DNA of 64,000 nucleotides, taken from Knoxdaviesia capensis. Its lineage: Eukaryota; Ascomycota; Sordariomycetes; Microascales; Gondwanamycetaceae. The DNA lies in assembly GCA_001510575.1 (NCBI GenBank), contig LNGK01000005.1, positions 1,158,466 through 1,222,465 on the forward strand, given 5' to 3'. Positions 10,178 to 21,711 of the stretch are shown here, piece after piece (the first letter of the stretch is position 1; every line of letters begins with the position of its first letter). The position numbers and the translations under genes were made by a program. The notes beneath the pieces are model-generated. The model had not been told where the DNA came from. It saw nothing but the letters and a program-made list of their open reading frames with translations, and did no database searches.

Positions 10178-11532
10178 CTTTGAGATCTACAGCAAATCTC
10201 AAGCTACTAGGTCTCGGCGGTTCTGGAGGCGCGAAAATCGGAGCGGCAGGAAAGCAGGACGCAAGCGGGACAAAGAGAACGGTTTCGCCGTCGGGGGACA
10301 CCTCCGGCGCGGGGAAGGAGAAGCGGAAACCGTCGGGAAACAAGAAACTATGTTCGGTAGTGGTCGGTCCGGGGAGGAAACAACAAGTCGGCCCGGCTTA
10401 TGGAAGACGTTTTCAAAGGGTGCGAGATCGGCAAACAAGAAAAAAAGTGTGTTGATTGTTATGCTTGCGCCAGGTTGTTTTTGTATGGGAGAGGCGGGGT
10501 GAAGAGGGAAAAAAAGGAAGAAAAAAAAGAGAATTAACGAGATTGCATGGTCAGCCAGGAAAAAGGGAGAAAAAAGCGGTTGGTGGGGGGCGAAAAGCGA
10601 AAAAAAAAAAAGACCTGAATTGACGGAAAATGCGATCATTTCGACGTCGCTGATTGGAGGAAATAGAGGCCAGGTGACTGCAGCTGGCGACAGGTGGCTG
10701 AGGGGGAGAGAGAGTTAGGGTATTCTGGGGTCACCTATGGCCACTTGGGGTTACGCGTTAGGGTTGTGTGGTTTAGGGTTTACGTGAAGATGCCATGTCC
10801 ATTCTGTACGTGATTCTATCTATCTTCATTTGTGACGTCGACAACAGAAGCCGCGCGTTTGATCTCTATTGACTCTCTACCAAACATGAGTATGTTGTGC
10901 TACCCGGGTCGTGTCACACACTAAACGTGCCAATGTTGCGTACTGCGTTTTCTCTCACATGCCGACACGTCAAAGCCGGGACCCACGCGATCACCACGCC
11001 TGTGAACACAATCGCCATCAGCAACGTGGAGTTCACCAAGAGCAGCCTTGAATATGCAGCATTTGAACAGCTACAATTCATTACCTGCACCCTCTCTGTA
11101 CAAGTTCTTCAAGGCAGATAAATCACCACAGTAACAAATCCCGAAATCCTCGCGGCCAACTTCGGCTCTGACCTCGGCTGTCACATGACATCGGCCACGG
11201 CCTGACAGCTGTCACGCAGCTGGCAATAGCCGGCTGCCAACAAAAGGTCACTTCAGCTTCAGCTTCGAACCCTCCCCAATCTTGATCTTAATCTCATCTC
11301 ACCTTCACACCTTTTTGCATCTTACTTTTGGCGAATCCTGTCAGCAAATGTCTCCGAGTTTCTGGTTTTCCTCGGCTCGTTTGGATTGAGTGATGTGGTA
11401 ATTCTTCGTCTATAAAAGATTTCCATTGCTCCCGAATTCGTTGAAGCCAGCGCTGCCGTTTGTCCATCTGTGCAGACAACATCTCCATCCATCCTCCCTC
11501 CCAAAGTCGCCTTCTCCCACATCTCACCCGCC
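10178..11532. promoter_or_regulatory. Divergent promoter region between ATG101 and PEX3
   Basis: No gene seen. Three TTAGGG motifs cluster at 10715-10720, 10758-10763 and 10773-10778, and a TGACGTC (CRE/ATF-type) element lies at 10833-10839. The part next to ATG101 is purine-rich on the + strand, so CT-rich in the ATG101 direction. The motifs may serve either gene. Confidence 0.55.
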
Positions 11533-13362
11533 ATGTTTGCCGGCACGCGGCAATGGCTGCGGCGGAATCGCACACCCATCGCCGTCGGGGTTGGTCTTGT
11601 CGGCGCCGGCTACGTCGTTGCGCAATATGTCGTTTCCAAGATCAACGATGCTCGCGAGCGCATGAGTAGTGATCGCATAGCTAAAGAGAAGTGAGCCGCC
11701 ACCCCCTCCCCGAGTGCTGTCGTTTGCCCCCCCCCTCTTCTCTAATCAGTTTATCTCTTCATCACCAGCTTGAGGCGCCGATTCGAACAGAACCAGGAAG
11801 ACTGCACCTTCACTGTCCTCGCTCTTCTCCCGACAGCCACGTCCAACATCGTCGAGACCCTCAACACCGAGCAGATCACCTACCAGATCCAACAGGCCAA
11901 GGGCTCCGCGCGAGGCTCGGCATCTCTGGCCGCGCCGAGTATAGCCGACACAAACCTCACCGATGAAGATGGCAAGAGCATGATCAGCCTCCAGAGCGAA
12001 AGCGGTATCCACGCCAGCCAGATCGCCGTCCCGCCGACGTCGGGAGACTCGTCGACCGAGCCGGCTGCCTCTCTGACCCCTCCGCCAACCCGGAAAACGA
12101 AGCGGCAGTTGTGGGATGAGCTCACCATCAGCTGTATGTCTCATCCGTGTCCGAACTTCCTCTACATGAAATACTGACATGCTCACTTTTGTCTTCTAGC
12201 AATAACCCGCGCCTTCACTTTGATATACACCCTCGCGCTGTTGACCATGCTGACCCGCGTCCAGCTGAACCTGCTCGGCCGCCGAAGCTACCTCTCCAGC
12301 GTGATTGTGCTGGCCAGCAACTCCAGCAAGACCACCATCAGCCTGGAGAACCACGACGATGACATGGGCCCGGACCAGGTCTACAGCAGCGACTTTGATA
12401 CCAACCGCAAATATCTCACCTTCAGCTGGTGGCTGCTGAACCGCGGCTGGCGTGACTTGATGGCGCGTGTCGAGGCCGCGGTGCGCGAGGTGTTCGGCCC
12501 GCTCAGCCCGCGGGACTCGCTGACCTTTGACCAGGTTGGTGAGCTGACCATGCGCGTGCGCAAGCTGGTCGAGGGCACCACGCCCGAGGAACGCCTCAGG
12601 CGCAAGTGGCTGCAGTTCCTGCTGCCGCCGGTCGATCTGGAGGATTCGGTCCTCCGCGAGTCGGGCGTGCTATCCGGACTCAACACCCCGCGCAACCCTC
12701 CCGCCCCCGCCGCGACTACCCCGACGGCGCCCTTCCCCCCCGCGCAGCTTGCCGACTCTCCCGCCGTCCTGCGGCGCCTGCTGGACGAGACGGCCGACCT
12801 GATCGAGTCGCCGTCGTTCTCGCACGTGCTGACCCTGCTGCTCGACTCCGGCTTCTCCATGCTGATCGACACCAAGCTGGCCACTGCAGCCTTCAACTCG
12901 TCATCCACGGTCTCCGCCTCGGCCTCCGCCTCCGCCTCCGCCGCCCCCTCGTCCGCGGTGGCCACGCTGGCGAACCCGGTGCCCGAGTTGGCGGAGGTGC
13001 GGCCGATGCAGCCGGTGCTGCTGCCCAAGATCCTGTCGGTGCTCTCGCGCGAGGCGCATGCCATCGGCAACGACATGCCCAACGAGTACCTGCAGGAGAT
13101 GGAGCGCGTGCGCGAGCTGGAGGCGTTTGCGGCGGTCGTGTACTCGAGCAACTGGGAGAACGACATCATCCAGGACGAGCAGCCGCAGCCGCAGCCGCAG
13201 CCGGACACCAGCCGGTCGGCAGTGGCTGCCGGCAAGAAAAAGGCAACGGCGTCCCCCACGGTGATGTCCGGCGACGAGAGCGTTGTGCTCGTTGAGACGC
13301 AGCCGTCGGCGTCGTCGTTCGAGTCTGCCTGGGAGAGAGTCACCACGCAGAGACAGCCATAG
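11533..13362 (+). CDS. PEX3: Peroxisomal biogenesis factor 3
   Basis: Three exons, join(11533..11690,11769..12133,12200..13362), encode 561 residues. PEX3 is the peroxisomal-membrane receptor that docks PEX19 and its membrane-protein cargo. The N-terminus MFAGTRQWLRRNRTPIAVG holds basic residues followed by a membrane segment at about residues 15-35. The first splice recreates the hallmark ENLRRRFEQNQEDCTFTVLALLP, and the second joins ELTISSITRAFTLIYTLALLTMLTR, also typical. Later segments LNLLGRRSYLSSVI and YLTFSWWLLNRGWRDL match the family. A Ser/Ala repeat (about residues 412-422) and a QPQPQPQP run near the C-terminus look like lineage-specific disordered inserts. It converges on ENP2 726 bases downstream. 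Confidence 0.95.
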
Positions 13363-14088
13363 TCGGCGCCTCCGTTGGCTCTCTCGCTGTCCCTCACCTT
13401 TCCGCCGTAACCCCCCGCCATCTCGTCCGGTGATTCGATGTTCTGGCTTTTGCTTCTCTTCATCGCTTTCCAGCGCTCCCCCATCACCCGCTTAATGTCT
13501 CTCCCCTTTATCGTATATCCATCACATGTACAAAACACTTCATCATCATTTCTCTCATTGGAAGCCAGCCGAGCAAAGCTAGCACCGTCGATCTATTCTC
13601 CTTTTATTTTTTTTATTTTATCTCAATTCTTTCATGATGTATCTATTATCATCTCTCGCCCACCGATGACATCTCACAAATTCATTACCTAACATATAAA
13701 AAACCGTACGGAGGGGAGGGCTTTTCCCGGCTCATCTCGAGTCTCTGATTTTACGTTGCACGGAGGGAAATGAATGGGCTTCTCTTTTCTTAAGTTCGGT
13801 GGGAATGGGGGTTTCGTTTGTGCGTGTATTTCTCTGCTTTCATGGTCGCTTTGGTTTTTATACACTGGATGTTGCTCTTCTGTCAACTCCAAAACGTATG
13901 GGCTCGCATTTGAATTTGAACAAGGAGTGTCATTTTTTAATTATAAAAAAATCTAGAGAAACTATGCGAATGTGCTTTTATGTACCATCCCATACACCGA
14001 AAACACCGAAGGAACCAAAAGGTATGCCGCCAGCAATGAAGAAATAAGATCAAACAAGAAATACCAGACTCTCTGATGCACCCCTCCG
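13363..14088. other. Convergent intergenic region PEX3/ENP2
   Basis: No gene seen. It is AT-richer than its neighbours, with T-rich stretches near 13600 and 13930-13950 that could serve 3'-end formation of both converging genes. Confidence 0.5.
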
Positions 14089-16116
14089 CTAGCCCTGCGG
14101 AGCCTTTCTCCGGTAGAACCTCGCCACCGAGTGTCCGGCTCCAACCTCGCGCGGCCGCGGCCGCTCGGGGAGCTTCCGGGCCTGCTGCGCGTGGGCAGCA
14201 GCAGCAGCGGCGGGCCGCTGGCCGTTGCGCTTGGGCGCCGCGAACTGCTTGCGCGGGTTCGACGTGCCCTTGTGGCGCGGGGCACCGCCAGAGCCGCTGC
14301 CGCCCCGGTACTTCGGCACCAGGCCCTCGTCCTCGTCGTCCTCGCCTCCGCTGGACTCGTCGTTCTTCGCAGCAGGCACCGCGCTCTGTGGGGCGACGGC
14401 GGCTGCCGCAGGGGGCGCAACCGTGTACTTCGCGCTGGGGTTGATTGCCAAGAACTCCTTGCTGGCCTCGTCGATCTGGAACTCCTCGTCCTGGAACAGC
14501 CGCGAGAATCTGTCGTCGGCGAGGATCTTGCCGCTGGCCTCGACCAGCGCCTTGCGCTTCGTCGGGTCGTCCGCGCGCGCGAGCAGCTTCTCCGCCAGCC
14601 GCTTGTTGACCTTGACGTCGCTGGAGGCCGCAGCCGCCGCCTTGCGGTGCCCGCGGATGCGGCTCTCGCGCGTCTTCTCGATCTTCTCGCGGATCAGCCG
14701 CGTGCGCTGCTCCTCCCACAGCGTCGGCTGCGTGATCAGCCGCGCCTCCTCGTACAGCCGCTGGCCGACAAAGTAGCCGTGCATGTACGGCCGCAGCAGC
14801 GACGTCTTGCCGACCAGGTGCGACATCTGCAGTTTCTTCAGCTCGTCGAGCGTCACGAACTTGTAGTTGTCGTACACCTGGCCGCCGCCGCCGCCGCCGC
14901 CACCGGTACTGACGGCTCCGGATGCACCGGCCTCGGCGAGCTCCTCGACCGCGTTGTCGAGGAACGAGCACCAGCGCGGTGCGGGGCCGAGCTGCGGGAT
15001 GAAGAAGATGTTCTGGCGCTCCCCCTCGTTCGCGGTGAACAGCATGCCGCTGTCGCGGTACCACTCGACGTGGTTCAGGTCGACACTGGATGCCACGTGG
15101 GTCCACGGGCGGCCGGTGGCGCGGTCCCAGATCTTGATGATGCTCTTGTCGGCGGACAGCACCTTACCGTCGGTGTGGCGCACGCTGGACGCCTCGGATT
15201 CCAGGAAGATCAGGTTCTGAATCGCCCAGCCGCTGCCCTGGTCCTTCTTCAGCAGCGGCTGCGGCGACCGCATGTCGTACAGGTAGATCAGGCCGTTGGT
15301 GGTACCGGTAGCAAGCGTTAGGCCGCTGCCGTCAAACTGCACACACGAAATGCCAACCTTGTCGGATGCCGAGTACGACGCTCCCGGTGGTAGCGGCAGC
15401 TTGGAGATCGAGCTGCGAATTCGCGGGTCCCAGAACTCGGTGGTACCTAGCGACGTGCCAAACGCCAACAGGCCGTGCGAGGTAGTCGCCTGGGCCGCAG
15501 CATCGATGCTGCTGGCGTCAATGGCGCCCTGCAGGCCAACAGGATCGACATATGCAGTCGAATCGCCGCCGATATCCACCTCAAACGGGCGCATAAACCG
15601 GCCCAGCTCAAGGTTCAGCCGGAACACCTCGCCCCAGCCCTCGGCATTGGGCCCAACGGAGGTGACGAGGGCCTCGGTCGACCGCGAGTCGTAGAGCAGG
15701 TCGCGGCCGTACCGCGGAATGCGGGTCGAGTAGTGGATGCCGCCCGAAGTGTGGAAATCCAGCGACCGGTCGACCTGCAGATGCAGGCTCTTGCGCGCAT
15801 CGGGCGACAGCAGCAGAAACCGCCGGTTGGTGCTGTCGGAGTGGCGCGCGTACGACAGCGCCAGGTGCGGCAGGAAGTGCGCGTGGATCTGCGGCTTGTA
15901 CGTGCCGGTGCTGACGATCCAGTCGCCGTCGGCGCTGATCCGCACGCACTGGCTCGCCTCGTCAAAGCCGAAATCCTGCAGCAGCTCCAGCCCGAACTCG
16001 CCGTCCTGCCGCAGCTGGCGCTTGCGCTTGCGGGACAGCCAGTCCGGGAGCGGGCGTGCTGTGTCGGCGCCGGAGATTGTGTACACCGGCACGTCGGAGT
16101 CGGTGGTGACTTTCAT
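14089..16116 (-). CDS. ENP2: ENP2/NOL10-type nucleolar WD40 protein
   Basis: An intronless minus-strand gene of 675 residues. ENP2 (NOL10 in animals) is an essential nucleolar protein of the small-subunit processome, needed for early 18S rRNA processing. The N-terminus has the family signature PVYTISGADTARPLPDWLSRKRKRQL in pieces such as PDWLSRKRKRQLR and ELLQDFGFDEASQCVRIS. WD40-type repeats cover roughly residues 45-380, including GISCVQFDGSGLTLATGTTNG and LIYLYDMRSPQPLL. A NUC153-type motif (DDRFSRLFQDEEFQID) lies at about residues 532-550, followed by a basic, Gly/Ala-rich tail. A run of nine glycines (about residues 405-415) sits after the WD region. The ATG at 16114-16116 opens the conserved MKV start. 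Its promoter faces the BET5 3' end. Confidence 0.95.
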   Translation of the reverse strand: MKVTTDSDVPVYTISGADTARPLPDWLSRKRKRQLRQDGEFGLELLQDFGFDEASQCVRISADGDWIVSTGTYKPQIHAHFLPHLALSYARHSDSTNRRFLLLSPDARKSLHLQVDRSLDFHTSGGIHYSTRIPRYGRDLLYDSRSTEALVTSVGPNAEGWGEVFRLNLELGRFMRPFEVDIGGDSTAYVDPVGLQGAIDASSIDAAAQATTSHGLLAFGTSLGTTEFWDPRIRSSISKLPLPPGASYSASDKVGISCVQFDGSGLTLATGTTNGLIYLYDMRSPQPLLKKDQGSGWAIQNLIFLESEASSVRHTDGKVLSADKSIIKIWDRATGRPWTHVASSVDLNHVEWYRDSGMLFTANEGERQNIFFIPQLGPAPRWCSFLDNAVEELAEAGASGAVSTGGGGGGGGQVYDNYKFVTLDELKKLQMSHLVGKTSLLRPYMHGYFVGQRLYEEARLITQPTLWEEQRTRLIREKIEKTRESRIRGHRKAAAAASSDVKVNKRLAEKLLARADDPTKRKALVEASGKILADDRFSRLFQDEEFQIDEASKEFLAINPSAKYTVAPPAAAAVAPQSAVPAAKNDESSGGEDDEDEGLVPKYRGGSGSGGAPRHKGTSNPRKQFAAPKRNGQRPAAAAAAHAQQARKLPERPRPREVGAGHSVARFYRRKAPQG

Positions 16117-16719
16117 GGCTGGGCCGTGGGGGGACCCGAGACGGTCCAGTGGTTGTTGTCGGCTCGAGTGTGTTGGGGGGGTTCGATTGAGGGGTTATTG
16201 AGATTCAATAGGAGGTCGTGATTTATAATTCGGATATTTCGTGGGAGGAGAGTTTGGTGTCGCGGAGGGAGAGAGAAGAGTGAAGTTGGAGGGAAAGTTG
16301 TAAAGAAGGAAAAAAAAAGGTGCTGTTGAGATTTTGGTGCTCTTTTTTTTTTTTTTTAACAATCTCGGTATAAGATAAGGCCAGCTTATCGATAAGCCAC
16401 ACCGAAACCTTTATCAAGAGGGAAGTCATCGCCAGCACCCAGAAGCCATAAAATGTGATGCACGTGTCGTTTACACATATTTTATACACACGACTTCGAT
16501 CACTTGATTCAAGAGAACTCGCTACATTTTCGCAAACGTATACATCAGGGCTTGTAGCCCAGATATCATAGGCAAGGTAGCGCCAAACCCAGTTGACTTG
16601 ATAGAGTATATAACAAGATCATAACAAGATACGTAACGTCGTGTCGACTGATTTGATATCGGCCGATGAATCTCCATGAAATATCGTTCCTCCTTGCAGG
16701 CCTATTCCAGCAACTCATC
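16117..16719 (-). promoter_or_regulatory. ENP2 upstream region with GATA-site palindrome
   Basis: No gene seen. It contains a T-run near 16345-16357 and three GATAAG motifs within 23 bases (16374-16396). Two of them form the perfect 14-base palindrome GCTTATCGATAAGC at 16384-16397, about 270 bases upstream of the ENP2 start. BET5 3' sequences occupy the far end. Confidence 0.6.
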
Positions 16720-17381
16720 TCATATCAAGCTCCGGATGAACTGGTCCAGCCCAAGTTCAAACAACTCGTTCTTGACTCCAGCCCCGCCCTTATGCTCGAC
16801 CGGCGACAGCGGGTTTTTCACAACTGTAAAGATCGAAGAAGAATCATATTAGCCGACAGGTCTTCTTGCAAAAAACCCGCACAGAGTATATCCGCCAACA
16901 ACACACCGTATTCGACCCAGAGATTGATGTAGATCTGGTGCAGCACATTGCGCATGCTGGGCGTGTTCGTGTCGGTCAGCACGACGAAGCGCAGGTTGGA
17001 CGGGGTTTCGTAGTAGTGCAGGCGGTACTGGCCGGTGCGGTACGACACAAAGGCGTCGTCGTCGCCGCCGAGCTTGCGGGCCATGTTGCGCAGCGAGAAC
17101 ACGGTGCCGAACACCAGCTTGGCGTCATCGGCGTCCTGGGCCGAGCGCGACTTCGTGGCGGCTGCTGTCGCGGGCGGCGCGTTGGGGTCGGCCGGCACCC
17201 AGTTCTTGAAGTAAATGCATTCGGCTGTGGGCAGACAGAAGAGGGAGTCAGTACCGGCGCGGGGGAAGATTCGAGGGTCCGGCGGGAGCCCCTGGCGGGG
17301 GCACACACGTCACCGGGGAGGGGAATGGGGGAGAAGCTACGTACTATGCCGGTCAAAGATATAAAACGAGTAGACTGTCAT
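16720..17381 (-). CDS. BET5: TRAPP complex subunit BET5/TRAPPC1
   Basis: Three exons, complement(join(16720..16823,16907..17224,17345..17381)), give 152 residues. BET5 is a small longin-fold core subunit of TRAPP complexes, the exchange factor for the Rab YPT1 in ER-Golgi traffic. The 12-codon first exon MTVYSFYIFDRH is classical for the family and joins to TECIYFKNWVPADP. FGTVFSLRNMARKL, YRTGQYRLHYYETPS and LRFVVLTDTNTPSMRNVLHQIYINLWVEYGV follow in the expected order. The last splice gives EYGVVKNPLSPVEHKGG, and the protein ends LFELGLDQFIRSLI. A fungal insert (about residues 24-45, Ala/Pro/Ser-rich) lengthens the protein slightly. It diverges from the CaMKK-type kinase gene 580 bases away. 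Confidence 0.92.
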
Positions 17382-17961
17382 CGTTGAAGAAAATAAAGGC
17401 GCAGAGCAACCTTTTCGTTATGGGGCAAAGAGGCGTTGTGGGATACAGGAAGAGGTGGCATCCGAAATCCATCGCAGCAATTTGAAAGTCACAATACTCC
17501 AACAGGCGAACCACAGCTTGGCCAAGGCCTTAGGGTTACCCATTAGGGTTGGCCAGCCGATCCGTCAAAAGTATGCATACATGACTTAGACCTTCAGGAC
17601 CCAGACTCGCAACCCCAATTGTTCGTTCGACCCTTTGTACTCGTACAACTTGACTCCATTCTCTGTTAATATTTTCCGAGGGAACTACACTGGGCTGAGC
17701 GGTTCGGAAACTCTCCTCTAAAAAAGGTTATTCCAAGTTTCACTCATATTCTTGAAGTGTTATCACAACTGTGCTGAACCTGGTCTTCACTCTCGGTTCT
17801 CCATTTCACGCATCACCCCTCCATTCGCCTGCGAACTCGGACCCCTCCTTTGTTGAAAGGCCTCGATCAGTGCATCACCACCACGATCTTTATATCTGTG
17901 TGACGCCGCGAGCTGACATCGCTAGTCCGAGAACTTCGATACTGAGCAAGCTGAAGCAGGC
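17382..17961. promoter_or_regulatory. Divergent promoter BET5/CaMKK with paired TTAGGG motifs
   Basis: No gene seen. Two TTAGGG motifs in the same orientation lie at 17530-17535 and 17543-17548, separated by seven bases, nearly one helical turn centre to centre. They sit about 150 bases from the BET5 start and about 415 from the kinase start. Confidence 0.6.
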
Positions 17962-20551
17962 ATGGACGCGAGGCGAGACGACGCCGATCGCTGGGGCCGA
18001 GAACCGGCCTTCGCGACTCTGGTGTCCAGCTTGGCTTCGCCGGTCATCACGCTTGAGTCGGATCACCACCGCCCGGATGCCATCCAAGTTCCGGAGTACG
18101 CCTCTCGTGTTTCTTTGTTTTCATGATATAGATACATATATCTCTCCCTCGAATCGCCCTTCATCTCTCCTTGCAGCACTGCCATGTGAACCCAGCCTTT
18201 CATGAGTTTTGATCAATTGACTGGACTGATCCCACAGACCAGGTGCAGCGTCGACTCTGTCGCCTTCTCCACGAGGACTGCATAGTCCCATGAGACATCA
18301 TAAACGCACCCCGTCTATTCACCGCGAAATCAAGGTTCGTGTAGGGAGAGGGCAATGCTTGAATGTGCACCCAAACCCTGATACTAATAGAGCCTGCCCC
18401 CTCCGCCTTCTGCACCTATTTAGGAAACCCTCGATGCGCGAACCGAGTACGAAGACGACCGCGATGGCACTACCCATCACCGGATAAACCAATATATAAT
18501 AAAAGATGAAATCGGCCGAGGAAGCTATGGCGCAGTCCATCTGGCTGTGGACCATAACGGAACGGAATATGTAAGACAGTAGTCGCTCGCGACACAGCCA
18601 TGTGACTTCTCCAGTCCCAGCTCTGACTTTGATATGTGACATATTTAGGCCGTGAAAGAGTTCTCGAAAGCCCGCCTCCGCAAGCGAGCCCAGTCTCAGA
18701 TCCTCCGTTTAGGCCCCCGCCGGCCCGGTGGCCGCTTTCCGATGTTAGGCGGCTTTTCGTCCAACCTCGCAGCCGTGCAGCACGGCCCCGATGGCAGCGA
18801 TGCGCTGTACCTGATCCGCGAGGAGATTGCCATCATGAAAAAGCTCAATCACCCGAACCTGGTGCAGCTCATCGAGGTGCTGGACGACCCCGAAGAGGAC
18901 TCGTTGTACATGGTGCTGGAAATGTGCAAACGCGGGGTCGTGATGAAGGTCGGCCTCGACCAGAGTGCCAAGCCGTACTCGGAACACGAGTGCCGGTGTT
19001 ATTTCCGTGACTTGATCCTGGGAATCGAGTACTGTATGTGTCTTCTGGTGCTTTGTTTGCCCGGTTGGTTTGTGGGGAACGCCCGGCATATATGTGACTC
19101 CACACACTAACACCTCCGTCTCTTTGTTCTTCGTGCCGCCCCTATTCAGTGCACGCACAAGGAGTCATCCACCGCGACATCAAGCCCGAAAACTTGCTGC
19201 TTTCGGAGGATGATGTGCTCAAGGTGTCCGACTTTGGAGTGTCGGAGATGTTCTCCAAGTCGGCGGAGATGCGGACCTCCAAGGAGGCCGGATCCCCCGC
19301 GTTTCTGCCGCCCGAGCTGTGTGTTGCCAAGCACGGCGACGTCTCGGGCCGGGCGGCTGATATCTGGTCGATGGGCGTCACGCTCTACTGCCTCCGCTAT
19401 GGCCGGATTCCCTTTGACTGCCCGAATGTGCTGGAGATGTACGACGCCATCAAGACCCAGCAGCCGTTTCTCCCCGGGGATGAAAACCCGGACTTTGTCG
19501 ATTTGATGGGCAAGATTCTTGAAAAGGATCCTGCTAAGCGGATAAAGATGGCTGAGCTCAGGGTGAGTGGGCATGACTCGAACCTTGTCAACTTAGACCG
19601 TGTACACTAACTCAGGGGCGGAATCTTTGGTTTCTAGGAACACGCTTGGGTTACCAAACAGGGGGTTGACCCTTTACTCTCGGCGGAGGAGAACATCACG
19701 GACCTGATTGAGTTCCCAAACGTTCTGGAAATTAACCGCGCCTTTACACGAAAAATGAACCATTTGATCTATGTGGTAAGTTCAGTATGGTGCATTCGCT
19801 GGGCGCCTATACCGGCACTAACCGCCCCTGCATTTCTCGTTCTATATGATAGATGAAAGTTATGTCCAAGTTCAAGGCGCTTCTCGCGCGCAAAGCACTA
19901 GAACGAGCCACCTCAGCGCAGATTTCCGCGTTACGTACTGCTGATGGTGCAGCCGGTGTTGCAGATCCCGGCGACAAAGACACAACACCCAGCACGTCTG
20001 CCACCACCAGGCCGGCGAAAGAAGAGCCTATATCGGCTGCAACGGCGGCATCCACCACTGCGGAGATCGAAGCGCTGCTCAAGCAACGGCGCGAGATCCA
20101 GTCCTCGCGCCAGCGGAACCTAGCCCGCGAATGCCCGCCATCTCCCCAGCCCCTCCACGCCGCGTTTAGCGCCGGCCGCGCGGCAGTTGCCCCAGCGGCA
20201 CCAGCCATGTCGACACAGTCATCCGAAACCAGCGGCGGGAGGGTGCGGCCGCCATATCTCGGCATCGGCATGGGGGCGCAGGACATGGATACGGGATCCC
20301 CAGTGACCCCCGACAAGACTGCAGCCGCCGCCGCTGCAGTGGTGTCGGAGTCGCCCACGGCGACGGACTTTGACGTGTACGACCGCGCGTACGAGGCCGA
20401 GATGCACCGCATCAGCCGTAACCCGGTGCGGCGGTCGACGTCGGTGTACCTGACCCGACACGTGCGGGCACGTCAGAAGTTCCTGGCGGTGCCGAATCTG
20501 GTGGACATGTCTTCGTCGGCGCCGTCGACGCCTCCCCCGGAGGAAGCGTAA
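17962..20551 (+). CDS. CaMKK/SAK1-type serine/threonine kinase
   Basis: Seven exons, join(17962..18095,18238..18334,18424..18570,18649..19033,19150..19562,19638..19775,19853..20551), give 670 residues. The family (animal CaMKK, yeast SAK1/TOS3, fungal CmkC) phosphorylates the activation loop of AMPK/SNF1 or CaM kinases. Kinase landmarks: glycine loop GRGSYG (108-113), Lys129 in AVKEF, HRDIKPEN (262-269), DFG (282-284) and GSPAFLPPE. An Arg/Pro/Gly-rich insert between the catalytic lysine and helix C (RLGPRRPGGRFP) is the diagnostic RP insert of this family. The 230-residue C-terminal tail is low-complexity, with Ala/Thr/Pro runs and a possible regulatory role. The first two exons are the least certain: the second acceptor was chosen because the earlier candidate at 18177 gives a stop. 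Confidence 0.88.
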
Positions 20552-21711
20552 CTGGTTCCCACTGGCTTTCTTGTCGTGTTTGGCTCTCACTCTCCTTTGC
20601 TTTTCTTGGCAAAGGTGTACGTGGTGGGAAGTGAATATTCTGATAGTGGGAGACGATGGGATGCTGCTCCTCAGTTCCTCCACATTCCTTTTTCCTCTTT
20701 GATCCCAAGTGTTTGAGGGGGAATAAAATCGCCCGATCTTTTCATTTGAAAGGCCTCCCGATCAGGATGTTTCCCCGGAACATCAAACGGAAAGAGTTGC
20801 CTATTCAAATCGCGGCGTGCGGGGGGGGGGACAACAGGGAAATAGTGAGAGATATAGGGCTGGAAAGACAGGTGGGCACCTCATCTCACCATGTTTAGCA
20901 TATACAGCCTTATCTCTTTCTGCTTACCTTGGGATTGCACACTATCAGGCTAGGAATGGGGGAGGTGGCGATCATCTCGGATCCCCGTTTCTCAGGACTT
21001 TCCCTGAACGGGCTGGGAGCGAAGTTAGACACATATTTCCGTTCGTTTATGAGTATTCTTGTATTTGGTATTGACTTTATCTCCATAGGTATGTGTGAGT
21101 ATGCTTTTTAGAGCGGTCTGGACCTGGTTCCGAGCCCCTGGAGAGGACGTGTCCAGTGAATACAGGGAGAATGAAACAGCAGAGACGACAGACGCCCTGT
21201 TCTCTTTTCGTTCTGGTTCGCATGTCTTATCGTCTATGTGCTGTATGTGCCTCAACGGTGATTCTGCCTGTTCTTGTGTGACCTCCGGCACTCGGCACCA
21301 GGGAGTGTGTATTGGCACCCGGCCGAGCGCCATGGCAGGCTTGAGTGTTCTCTCGGGGTGTCTCGCTAGGCTCGCAGGTAGGTATGTGGCAGAGCATGTT
21401 CAACTTTTGAGTTTTCACTTGTTTTCAGTCTCTTGATTCTCCTGATATTTCTTTTTCGTCTTTGGTTTTCGTGGTGGTGGCGGGCGGGCGCCTTGCCCCG
21501 CCGGCGGGATCACGGATTCGGCACAGAGCGGGCGGGCTTGGCGCAGGTCGGCGGCCTCCCGCCTCACCCAGGGTGGTTGTCCACTGTGTGCTGTTTGTGT
21601 CTGTGGGTGTATGATACAGCCAAGGTGGAGATTTCTGTACAAGCAGTCTATGGATCGAATTACATGTCGAGAGCAGGGAGCAGTTGGCGGGGGGGGCAAG
21701 AGAGATCCACC
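20552..21711. other. Gene-free region downstream of the CaMKK-type gene
   Basis: No recognisable coding region. The first few hundred bases are presumably the kinase 3' UTR. The rest is of mixed composition up to the assembly gap. Confidence 0.5.

Noticed and set aside
12381..13538. 385-codon minus-strand frame
   Set aside because: Antisense shadow of PEX3 exon 3.
14131..15321. 396-codon plus-strand frame
   Set aside because: Antisense shadow of ENP2 created by its GC-rich codons.
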